Assembly: GCA_964195715.1 (NCBI GenBank)
Contig: CAXMRU010000093.1
Span: 1-8,104 of the forward strand
Reading direction: 5' to 3'
Source of the DNA: Benthicola sp964195715
GTDB taxonomy: Bacteria > Gemmatimonadota > Gemmatimonadetes > Palauibacterales > Palauibacteraceae
DNA length: 8,104 nt
In this document: positions 1-6,274 of the stretch, piece by piece
How positions within the stretch are numbered: position 1 is the stretch's first letter
How the letters are laid out: the number at the start of each line of letters is the position of its first letter
The notes under the pieces: generated by a model
The model's database searches: none
What the model was told of the DNA's origin: nothing
What the model saw: the letters and a program-made list of their open reading frames with translations, nothing else
Made by a program: the position numbers and the translations under genes

Positions 1-1
1 G

Positions 2-109
2 GAACCGCCGCGCTCACCGGAACCGGTCCACCCGCACCGCCCGGGGTGTGGAACGGGACCGGATCTCGAGAAGCTGCGTGAGCGGGTGAAACGACGCGGG
101 AGGCGCTAA
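2..109 (+). CDS. C-terminal end of an unidentified protein (partial)
   Basis: Only the last 35 codons of a possible + strand gene entering from the left edge are visible, read from base 2 and ending at TAA (107-109). The final residues, DLEKLRERVKRRGRR, form a charged helix-like tail that looks like a natural protein C-terminus, while the preceding stretch is rich in Pro, Gly and His (low complexity). No domain can be named from so little sequence. The gene would converge on the nucleotidyltransferase on the - strand, with 47 bp between the two stop codons. It could equally be non-coding sequence that happens to be open; a 35-codon open frame in GC-rich DNA is weak evidence on its own. Confidence 0.35.
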   Translation, partial: EPPRSPEPVHPHRPGCGTGPDLEKLRERVKRRGRR

Positions 110-124
110 CAGGTTGCTGAAGAA

Positions 125-144
125 CCCTGCCTGGCCACACAGGG
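125..144. terminator. Possible stem-loop between convergent genes
   Basis: CCCTG (125-129) pairs with CAGGG (140-144) around a 10-base loop. A second, overlapping stem is possible just to the left: CAGGTT (110-115) against AACCCTG (123-129), with one bulged C. Both lie between the stops of the partial + strand gene and the - strand nucleotidyltransferase, where a bidirectional terminator is expected. There is no T-run on either side, so this is not a classical intrinsic terminator. Confidence 0.25.
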
Positions 145-156
145 CTCGGTGAGGTA

Positions 157-891
157 TCAGGGCGACGAGTCTCCCCCGCCGGCCAGACGTATCTCCACAG
201 CAGCCAGATCATCCGGCGTATTGATGTTGCGGCGCCAACCGTGATATGGAATGGCGCCGAAGGTGGTCCCGGCGGCCATCATGCGGGTAACCACGTCCTC
301 CAGTTCGTATTCACCGGAGTCAGCCCGAGGAGTCTCGTCGAGCGCGGCGAAAAACGACTCGGGGAATAGGTAGGCGCCGCACACCCGCCATTCCGTCTCG
401 CCCGCCCACGGAGCCTTGAAGATCTCGGTAACCCGGCGATCGAGCACCCGGACGAGGCCCATGGGCTGTCCACGGCCATCATCCGGCAGTTCCACGAGGA
501 CAGCTCCGTCGTGGGTCGACCTGAGCCACCGCGTCGGGAAGCTCGACAGAGGCTTCTCAAAGTAGCAATCCCCCATCAGGGCGACGAACGGCCCGGTCAC
601 GAGCCCGGCCGCCTTACCGACCGCGTCTGCCACGCCCTCGGGCTCGGACTGCTCTGCGTAGTGGAGGCGCAGATCGTCGTGTCGATGCCCCAGCGTTCGG
701 AAGGACTCGATGCTGTCCGGACCCGCCACCAGGCAGACGTCCGAGAAAGGCGGGTCGAGGCGCTCGAGCAGGTGGCGGATCAGGGACTTTCCGCCGACCT
801 CTACAAGCGCCTTGGGCCGGCCGTCGGTAAGCTGTCGAAGTCGGGTGCCCCCACCAGCGACCGGAATCACACACCACACTGTTGCCCCCAC
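157..891 (-). CDS. Sugar-phosphate nucleotidyltransferase-like protein (NTP_transferase family)
   Basis: This is a 244-residue protein of the family that joins an NTP to a sugar 1-phosphate to make an NDP-sugar, in the cytoplasm. Seen in the sequence: the N-terminal nucleotide-binding signature AGGGTRL (residues 12-18) followed by RPKAL with the conserved Lys27; Q81-SEPEG, matching the family's Q-x-x-x-x-G base-contact loop; a GD pair (107-108) at the metal-binding position; EYELEDVV (194-201); and a C-terminal WRRNINTPDDL (219-229), the usual W-x-x-(D/N)-I-x-T-P-x-D-L ending. The length suits a single-domain enzyme without an acyltransferase or left-handed beta-helix extension. The start is uncertain. 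GTG at 891 has no good Shine-Dalgarno sequence; GTG at 879 has GGGGG five bases upstream; GTG at 870 would put the signature nearest the N-terminus, as is usual. Substrate sugar and nucleotide cannot be told from sequence alone. It is divergent from the ATP-grasp gene, so both may serve one surface-glycan or conjugate pathway (inference). Confidence 0.85.
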   Translation of the reverse strand: MGATVWCVIPVAGGGTRLRQLTDGRPKALVEVGGKSLIRHLLERLDPPFSDVCLVAGPDSIESFRTLGHRHDDLRLHYAEQSEPEGVADAVGKAAGLVTGPFVALMGDCYFEKPLSSFPTRWLRSTHDGAVLVELPDDGRGQPMGLVRVLDRRVTEIFKAPWAGETEWRVCGAYLFPESFFAALDETPRADSGEYELEDVVTRMMAAGTTFGAIPYHGWRRNINTPDDLAAVEIRLAGGGDSSP

Positions 892-1101
892 GGGTCAGTC
901 GTCCACAACTCGTTCGATTCGTGCTGCGTGTGCGACGTTCAAGGTATCTGAGGTAATGCGGCCGAGTCACCCCCCGGTTGCAATATTTTTCTATGCGGCC
1001 TCCAATAGGCGATGCCGTGAACTTGCTGCGACCTTCCGCTGCCCCGATTCTGGTTGCAATCGTCTGTCGGTTGGGACACGAGAGAATGATCGGAACTGCC
1101 C
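892..1101. promoter_or_regulatory. Divergent intergenic region, likely holding both promoters
   Basis: These 210 bp separate the starts of two diverging genes, so promoters for both must lie here unless the genes are read from elsewhere. The AT-rich patch at 981-994 stands out from the GC-rich surroundings. Two short direct repeats are present: GGTTGCAAT at 976-984 and 1052-1060, and ATGCGGCC at 956-963 and 993-1000. TTGCAA (978-983) resembles a -35 element, but no convincing -10 sits at the right distance in either direction. I found no riboswitch-like fold, tRNA or small open frame I would support. Upstream of the ATG at 1102 there is only a weak purine stretch (GAGAGA, near 1080-1085). Confidence 0.35.
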
Positions 1102-2184
1102 ATGCGAGACAAGATACTCATTGTGAGGCACGGCCCCGGGCGGGGTCGCATTCCCGGTTACGGCCAGCACATCCTCGATTGGATCGAGGCTGAGCGTCCG
1201 AACCTCTCGAGCCACGTCGAGCTTCATGAAACGGGTACCGGTCCGGCAGATCTGGGCGATGTAGCCGCAGTCTTCTTTTGGCTCGCCGATCCTCTCCAGA
1301 TCAAGTATCCGGAGTGTTACGAGGAGGCTATCGCCATTCAGCAGGAAGCGGAACGTCGGGGATGCCCTGTGCTGAATCGGCCGACGTCTCTCGCCAAGTA
1401 CGGAAAGGCAATCCAATCTCAGCGGCTGTCCGAGGCCGGAGTCCCCACCCCTCATGCCGTTCGTGTTCGTGACCGGGCCGACCTGAGGGATCATGCCGAT
1501 GAGTTCGGGTATCCTCTGCTCCTCAGGGGAGACCAGTCGTTCAGTAGTGAAGGCACGGTGATTGTGAAGACCGATCGCGACCTCGATTCCATGGTGTGGG
1601 CTAAGCTTCCCGGTAGCGTCGTTGCGACGCCGCTCATCGACATCCGATCCGAGTTCCGGAAGACCGCAAAGGGCACCCTCTGGGCACACTGCTTCCACAA
1701 GAAGAGAGTCCTGGTCATAGGGAATCAGTGCGTGGCGGACAGCCTGTACTTCTCGCGAACCCCTGTGGTCGGGCAGGAATCGTCCATTTACGCGCGGGTC
1801 TATCGGCGCCAGATTTGGCTGCGGCGACGTGGACGATTGGGACGCCGGGCGGCCAAGTACGTCGGGAGGGGACGCACATTCCGTCAAGCACTTCAATATG
1901 AGAGAGCATTCGTCGAATCCCCCGTTCCGCAAGTGGATCTCTTCCTTCGTGCAGCTTCCGCGCTGGAGCTGGATTTCGCCGGCATCGACTTCGCCTCACT
2001 CCCCGGGGGGCGGGTCATTCTTTGGGAAGCGAATCCCTATCCCTACATACCGAACGTCACGAGTAATCTGCTGTCTCGGTCACGTCGCTCTGCCGAGAAG
2101 TTGCTTGGCATCTACCAGGCCTTCGCAAAATGCTTCGAGGGTCTTCTTGATCCAGACCTCGCGACACCGGTTCTTCCGCGGTGA
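1102..2184 (+). CDS. ATP-grasp ligase-like protein of unknown substrate
   Basis: This 360-residue cytoplasmic protein has the layout of an ATP-grasp carboxylate-amine (or thiol) ligase, enzymes that activate a carboxylate as an acyl-phosphate. Visible pieces in order: a divergent N-terminal pre-ATP-grasp region (1-90); LNRPTSLAKYGK..QRLSEAGVPTP (91-117), the usual lead into the ATP-binding domain; FGYPLLLRGDQSFSSEGT (135-152), the strand and glycine-type loop that covers ATP; SEFRK (183-187) in the central sheet; and DFAGIDF (291-297) then LWEANPYPYIP (307-317), where Glu309 and Asn311 are the expected Mg ligands. Odd points: the strand that normally ends in Lys-Pro reads LLRGD here, and residues 234-262 are crowded with Arg. 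It starts at the first ATG after an in-frame TGA at 1087. In sampled lines its G+C (57-62%) is a little below the MscS gene (about 65%). Substrate unknown; RimK-like or peptide/glycan ligase roles are possible. The 86-bp gap to the MscS gene leaves co-transcription open. Confidence 0.75.
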   Translation: MRDKILIVRHGPGRGRIPGYGQHILDWIEAERPNLSSHVELHETGTGPADLGDVAAVFFWLADPLQIKYPECYEEAIAIQQEAERRGCPVLNRPTSLAKYGKAIQSQRLSEAGVPTPHAVRVRDRADLRDHADEFGYPLLLRGDQSFSSEGTVIVKTDRDLDSMVWAKLPGSVVATPLIDIRSEFRKTAKGTLWAHCFHKKRVLVIGNQCVADSLYFSRTPVVGQESSIYARVYRRQIWLRRRGRLGRRAAKYVGRGRTFRQALQYERAFVESPVPQVDLFLRAASALELDFAGIDFASLPGGRVILWEANPYPYIPNVTSNLLSRSRRSAEKLLGIYQAFAKCFEGLLDPDLATPVLPR

Positions 2185-2255
2185 GCGGTTGTGCAAAGCG
2201 CCGCAGTGGGTCAGACTCTTCGTCAGCTGATCGGAAACCGTTGAACGAGCCCCGC

Positions 2256-2260
2256 GAGGA
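2256..2260 (+). promoter_or_regulatory. Ribosome binding site selecting the MscS start at 2271
   Basis: GAGGA (2256-2260) lies 10 bases before ATG 2271 (and 13 before ATG 2274). It supports this start over the in-frame GTG at 2181, which overlaps the preceding stop as GTGA. The protein begun at 2271 opens directly with a signal peptide, whereas the 2181 start would put 30 hydrophilic residues in front of it. Confidence 0.6.
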
Positions 2261-2270
2261 ATGGCACCAT

Positions 2271-3977
2271 ATGATGCGTTCGAGGCTAATACCCGCTGCA
2301 ATCCTGATCGTGATCGCCTGCTGTCTCCAGACCGCACGCCCGGCCGTGGCGCAGGACGGAGAGCAAACGGATCCGATGGCCGAGCTCCTGACGCAGCTGG
2401 GCGAAGTAGAGGCCCGGATCGGGTTTCTCGAGGCTCGCTACGAGATCGCCGAGGGAGAGGATCGCGAGCTGTTCGCCGATCAGCTCGGGCGGCGCTGGCG
2501 GGAGCACCACGCCCTGCTCGGCGAGATGGCCGCGGAGACGGAGGCCGCGCGAGAAGCCGGGGCCGAGCGCCTCGATGCCACGGAGCGCCTGCGCACCGCC
2601 ATCACGCGGGAATTCCAGTTCCTTCGCACTTACGGCGATACGTTGCAGGCTCGGATCGCGGCCCTCAGACTCGTTCGACCGGACACCCCACCGGAAGATC
2701 TGACGGAGCTCGAGCTGCAGCTCACGGATCTGAACATCGCTCTGGACAGGCTCAGCGTCGCGGCCACCGATGACGTCGAGTGGGCGGAATCCGTGGAGCT
2801 CGACCTCGGCACCGAAGTGGCCTTCCTCGACTCGGCGATCGGCTATCGCGCAGCGATCATCGCGGCGAGAATCGAGCTCGCGAGCGATCAGAAAGTCAAA
2901 TTGTTGGACAGGGCCGGGAAGGCCGGCGCGGACACTGTGGCGATCCAGGAGGAACTGAATGCTCTCGAAGAGAAGCTGTTCGGGACCACGACCAGCCTCG
3001 AGACGATGATCGAGCTGATGGACCGCAGGGGTCTCGAATCGTCCGACTATCGACGACTGCTGCTCGAGACAACCGGCGATTTCGGCACAGACATCCTGGA
3101 CGTTGATGTCGTCGGTGGCATCCTCCAGGATCGGTGGGAGGCCCTTCGAACCTGGCTCGCCGACAACATCGGCTCGATCCTCATCAAGCTGCTTACGATC
3201 ATCGGAGTTGTGTTCCTGTTCGGAATCGTCGCGCGACTGGGTCGGCGGGCCACGCGCCGAATTCTAGCGTCGGCGCACGTCGACACTTCCGAGCTCCTGA
3301 ATCGGCTCCTCATCGGCGGTGCGGGAAAACTGGTCTGGTTGCTCGGGTTCCTGGTCGTGCTCTCAATCCTGGGCGTGGACCTCGGGCCCATGCTCGCGGG
3401 CTTGGGAATCGCCGGATTCATCATCGGCTTCGCGCTGCAGGACACGCTGTCCAACTTCGCTTCCGGCCTGATGATCATGTTCTACCGGCCCTTCGACGTG
3501 GGCGACATCGTCAACATCAGCGGCGTGACGGGCCACGTTCGGGCCGTCACCCTCGTGTCGACCGTGATTATAACGTTCGATAACCAGGCGATGATCGTCC
3601 CTAACAGCAAGGTGTGGGGCGACGTGATCAACAACGTCACCGCGCAGAACACCCGCCGTGTGGACCTCGTGTTCGGGATCGGCTACGCGGATGACATCCC
3701 GAAGGCGCAGGCGATCATTTCGGACGTCGTACGTTCGCACGATCTCGTGCTCGACGATCCCGAGCCGATCATCCGGGTCCACAATCTCGGCGAGTCGTCC
3801 GTCGACTTCGTATGTCGTCCGTGGTGCCGCACGGATGACTACTGGACCGTGCATTGGGACGTGACGGAAGCGGTGAAGCAGCGGTTCGATGCGGAGGGCG
3901 TGTCGATTCCGTTCCCGCAGCGGGATGTCCACATATACCAGCACGGTGCCGCAGCGACGGAACCGGAGGCAACGTAG
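2271..3977 (+). CDS. MscS-family mechanosensitive ion channel with periplasmic helical domain
   Basis: This is a 568-residue inner-membrane channel that opens under membrane tension and lets solutes out during osmotic downshock. Residues 1-28 form a signal peptide (basic start, hydrophobic core, cut near AVA-Q). Residues about 35-295 are highly charged and helix-prone, consistent with a periplasmic coiled-coil domain like that of the long MscS relatives (MscK/MscM type) but shorter. Three membrane segments follow, at about 300-322, 354-372 and 374-405. The last is the pore helix, and GFALQDTLSNFASG in it aligns with E. coli MscS ALQGSLSN; Asp391 replaces the Gly113 of MscS, as in many homologues. 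The beta domain (FRP-like FYRPFDVGDIV, then MIVPNSKVWGDVINN) and the C-terminal alpha/beta domain ending IPFPQRDVHIY match MscS closely. The stop codon is directly followed by the ATG of the beta-lactamase-like gene. ATG 2271 was chosen for its Shine-Dalgarno sequence and signal peptide; GTG 2181 is the alternative. Confidence 0.92.
   Translation: MMRSRLIPAAILIVIACCLQTARPAVAQDGEQTDPMAELLTQLGEVEARIGFLEARYEIAEGEDRELFADQLGRRWREHHALLGEMAAETEAAREAGAERLDATERLRTAITREFQFLRTYGDTLQARIAALRLVRPDTPPEDLTELELQLTDLNIALDRLSVAATDDVEWAESVELDLGTEVAFLDSAIGYRAAIIAARIELASDQKVKLLDRAGKAGADTVAIQEELNALEEKLFGTTTSLETMIELMDRRGLESSDYRRLLLETTGDFGTDILDVDVVGGILQDRWEALRTWLADNIGSILIKLLTIIGVVFLFGIVARLGRRATRRILASAHVDTSELLNRLLIGGAGKLVWLLGFLVVLSILGVDLGPMLAGLGIAGFIIGFALQDTLSNFASGLMIMFYRPFDVGDIVNISGVTGHVRAVTLVSTVIITFDNQAMIVPNSKVWGDVINNVTAQNTRRVDLVFGIGYADDIPKAQAIISDVVRSHDLVLDDPEPIIRVHNLGESSVDFVCRPWCRTDDYWTVHWDVTEAVKQRFDAEGVSIPFPQRDVHIYQHGAAATEPEAT
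3965..3969 (+). promoter_or_regulatory. Strong ribosome binding site inside the MscS gene end
   Basis: GGAGG (3965-3969) sits 8 bases before ATG 3978, inside the last codons of the MscS gene. With the TAGATG junction it fixes the start of the beta-lactamase-like gene and indicates translational coupling of the two. Confidence 0.8.
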
Positions 3978-5105
3978 ATGCGGGGAGTTCGACTGCCGCG
4001 GCCGGTCGGCTGGACCGTTGCGCTTGCGCTGATCTCTATCCCGTTCGCGCCGTCTTTCGTCAGCGACGCCCGGGCGCAGGCTCCCGACCCGAGCGCCTCG
4101 TTCGCCTGCCTCGTTCCCGATTCCCTGACACGTGAACTGGAGCGGATCTCACGGCGTGTGGGTGGAGAGATCGGGATCGCAGCCATCCACATCGAGTCAG
4201 GCGCGCGCGTGTCCGTGAATGGCGACCGGCGATTCCCCATGGCGAGCGTATCGAAAGTACCGATGGCTCTCGAGTTTCTCCGGCGCGTGGACCTGGGAGA
4301 AATCAGCCTCGATGAGCGGATCGTGGTCCCGACGACCGACTTCCGTCCCGGACACAGCCCGCTGGCGTCCTGGTCGGGCGGCCGACCGGTCCGCGTGACC
4401 GTTGACAGTCTGTTCAAGTTGATGATCGAGGTGTCCGACAACACGGCCACCGACGTGATCCTCCGCATGGCCGGCGGCCCCGAGGAAGTGACGAGGCGAC
4501 TGCGAGAGCTCGGGATCGAGGACATGAACGTGGACCGTTCGGAGGCACGGACGTTCGCGGACCTCGTGGGAATACCCGATACCGTCCCGGAAGGCGAGCT
4601 GTACCGCTATTCACACTTCCGGATGCGCGATGCCCTGCCCGATTCCGTTCGACAGCTGGCCCGGATCGCGTACGGTTCGGATCCCCGTGACACGGCGACG
4701 CCGGAGGCGACCGCCCGCCTGTTGGTCGAAGTATGGAACGGCGCCGGGCTGACGAAGGAGTCCCGCGACCTGCTCGTCGAGGTAATGGAAGAGAGCCGTG
4801 CAGGCCGGCGGCGCCTGAAGGGGCTCCTGCCCGGAGAAACACCGGTGGCCCACAAGACGGGCACGATGGCGGGGGCCGTCAACGATGTGGGTATCGTCAC
4901 CTTGCCCGATGACGCGGGACACGTGGCGGTCGCCGTCTACGTGAACACGCTCCATCGAACGACGTACCGGAGAGAGCGTACGATCGCCCAGGCCTCCAGG
5001 GCCCTGTACGATTACTTCCGCAACGCCCTGGCCGGATTCACGGGACCTATGGATCGAAGCTGCCGGCCTGCAGCTCCATACCCCATGACACCAGCCGGAT
5101 TCTGA
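3978..5105 (+). CDS. Class A beta-lactamase-like serine hydrolase, exported
   Basis: This 375-residue periplasmic protein belongs to the penicillin-recognising serine hydrolases. Residues 1-33 are a signal peptide cut at ARA-Q. The class A motifs are present in order and spacing: S90-V-S-K93 (nucleophile and general base), S153-D-N155, and K293-T-G295. VDRSEA (185-190) resembles the R164-x-E166 start of the omega loop, and DPRDTATP (235-242) matches its end at D179. About 52 residues (187-238) lie between these points, against 16 in TEM-type enzymes. The catalytic Glu is therefore ambiguous: Glu189 has Phe at the N170-equivalent place, while Glu205 in EGELY mimics the E-P-E-L-N motif but with Tyr for Asn. 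It also has a tail of about 23 residues after the last predicted helix (ending near 352), part of it encoded by a 20-bp repeat. The fold family is secure. Hydrolysis of beta-lactams is not shown: it could be a beta-lactamase or a cell-wall-related hydrolase. It is coupled to the MscS gene. Confidence 0.88.
   Translation: MRGVRLPRPVGWTVALALISIPFAPSFVSDARAQAPDPSASFACLVPDSLTRELERISRRVGGEIGIAAIHIESGARVSVNGDRRFPMASVSKVPMALEFLRRVDLGEISLDERIVVPTTDFRPGHSPLASWSGGRPVRVTVDSLFKLMIEVSDNTATDVILRMAGGPEEVTRRLRELGIEDMNVDRSEARTFADLVGIPDTVPEGELYRYSHFRMRDALPDSVRQLARIAYGSDPRDTATPEATARLLVEVWNGAGLTKESRDLLVEVMEESRAGRRRLKGLLPGETPVAHKTGTMAGAVNDVGIVTLPDDAGHVAVAVYVNTLHRTTYRRERTIAQASRALYDYFRNALAGFTGPMDRSCRPAAPYPMTPAGF
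5058..5077. repeat. 20-bp near-palindromic direct repeat, copy 1
   Basis: AGCTGCCGGCCTGCAGCTCC occurs here and, identical and in the same orientation, at 6292-6311. AGCTGC (5058-5063) and GCAGCT (5070-5075) pair as a 6-bp stem with a 6-base loop. This copy encodes SCRPAA plus most of a Pro codon in the C-terminal tail of the beta-lactamase-like protein. Flanking bases differ from copy 2 on both sides, so the match is exactly 20 bp. No T-run follows, so it is not a classical terminator. Confidence 0.85.
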
Positions 5106-5127
5106 CATCCGCCACCCGGCGCATCAG

Positions 5128-6273
5128 TCAGGCCCCGAACCAACTCTCGAGTCGTTCGGCTTCGAACCGGTGCTTTCGTGCCGCGTGATCGGCTGACTCG
5201 CCCCGGACACTGACCCTAGGCTGGGGCTCGGCGAAGAATTCTCCCTCTATGAAGGCAGCAGTGGTAGCGCTCATTTCGAGGAAGCAGTAGCCCTTGCCAT
5301 CGAACGGCTCGGTCGGGGCATCCCCGGAGATGTCGGCCGCGATAGCTCGGGCCACGCGCTGCCCTTCCAGCTCCGCCATGACTCCGGCCTTCGGCAACGG
5401 CAGGCCGTTCGCCAGGCTGATCTTCGTGACGTCCCCAATCGCGAACACGTTTTCGAACGTGGTTTCCAGGGTCGCCGGATCGACCGCCACCCAGCCGCCG
5501 GGTCCGCCCAATCCGGACTCCGCCACGACCGTCGGCGGTCGATGCGGCGGAACGCAGACCAGCAGGTCGAATTCAGCCTCACCATTCGCGTACTCGACCC
5601 GGCCCGCTTCGACTCCAACTACCTCCCTGCCTGTCTCGTACCGGATTCCACGCGCGGCCAGCTGCTCAGCGAGCCAGGCCGATCCCTCCACTCCCGCATT
5701 GGGAAGCAGTATCGGCTTGGGCGTGGTGATCATAAGGGACGACCGGTCGCGGAGGCCGCGTTTTCTCAAGTAGTCATCCAGCAGCATCACGCACTCGAAA
5801 GGGGCCGGGGGACAAGTGTATGGCATGCCCGCGATGGCAATGACGATTTCGCCCCCGTCAAACGATCCCAGTTGCTCCTTCATGGCCGGCACACCGGCCA
5901 CGTCCCACACGTTCTGTGCGTACTCCGCGAGACCGGGGACCAGGTCCGGCCGCGGCACGGCGCCCAGCGCCACCACAAGGTAGTCGGCGGCCAGCGAACT
6001 ATCGTCCAGCCGCACCGTTCGATTCGATGGATCGATCGCGAGGATCTCGCGCTGGACGAACCGGATTCCGGAGCCTTCCAGGCCACGCCGATCTCGAGTG
6101 CCGTCTTCCAGGCTGCCGATGCCCACTACAGCCCACAGCTTCCGTAGCCCCATGAGGAAGCTCGAGGACCTGTCAACCAGGACGATCTCGTGCTCCTCTC
6201 CCACGCTCTCGCGCAGGCCAGTGGCCACGGAGAGACCGCCGAATCCGCCGCCGAGGACCACGGTGCGCGCCAC
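5128..6273 (-). CDS. FAD-dependent pyridine nucleotide-disulfide-type oxidoreductase, SQR/FCSD-like
   Basis: This 381-residue flavoprotein belongs to the group containing sulfide:quinone reductase (SQR), flavocytochrome c sulfide dehydrogenase (FCSD) and type II NADH dehydrogenases. Numbering from the GTG start, GGGFGG (8-13) binds the FAD diphosphate and an acidic residue, Asp34 in LVDR, ends the second strand. ALGAVPRPD (102-110) is the mid-chain conserved stretch, and VFAIGD (276-281) is the second FAD motif. Cys154 in TCPPAPFE and Cys330 in GKGYCFLE fall where the redox-active cysteines of FCSD/SQR lie, so a thiol- or sulfide-linked reaction is possible but unproven. The C-terminal 20 residues form a basic amphipathic helix ending in WFGA, perhaps a membrane contact. 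There is no signal peptide. GTG 6273 was chosen because it places GGGFGG at the usual distance and has GGGGG eight bases upstream; ATG 6330 would overlap the previous gene by 56 bp. It lies one base after the DUF885 stop (coupled). Confidence 0.82.
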   Translation of the reverse strand: MARTVVLGGGFGGLSVATGLRESVGEEHEIVLVDRSSSFLMGLRKLWAVVGIGSLEDGTRDRRGLEGSGIRFVQREILAIDPSNRTVRLDDSSLAADYLVVALGAVPRPDLVPGLAEYAQNVWDVAGVPAMKEQLGSFDGGEIVIAIAGMPYTCPPAPFECVMLLDDYLRKRGLRDRSSLMITTPKPILLPNAGVEGSAWLAEQLAARGIRYETGREVVGVEAGRVEYANGEAEFDLLVCVPPHRPPTVVAESGLGGPGGWVAVDPATLETTFENVFAIGDVTKISLANGLPLPKAGVMAELEGQRVARAIAADISGDAPTEPFDGKGYCFLEMSATTAAFIEGEFFAEPQPRVSVRGESADHAARKHRFEAERLESWFGA

Positions 6274-6274
6274 G

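Noticed and set aside
511..951. A 146-codon + strand frame opposite the nucleotidyltransferase
   Set aside because: It is antisense to conserved nucleotidyltransferase motifs and shows no domain signal of its own.
991..1932. A 313-codon open frame on the - strand opposite the ATP-grasp gene
   Set aside because: The + strand frame shows ordered ATP-grasp motifs. The antisense frame has none and runs through the divergent promoter region.
2707..2720. Palindromic GAGCTGCAGCTC stretch in the MscS gene
   Set aside because: It encodes an ordinary Glu-Leu-Gln-Leu heptad segment of the coiled coil. The symmetry comes from GAG/CTG/CAG/CTC codon use, and it is not a copy of the 20-bp repeat.
3839..4525. 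A 228-codon - strand frame across the MscS / beta-lactamase junction
   Set aside because: It is Ser/Arg-rich shadow sequence opposite two well-supported genes.
5106..5127. Terminator in the 22-bp gap between the convergent stops
   Set aside because: No stem with a T-run can be drawn in the gap. If transcripts end nearby, the signal is not a classical intrinsic terminator.
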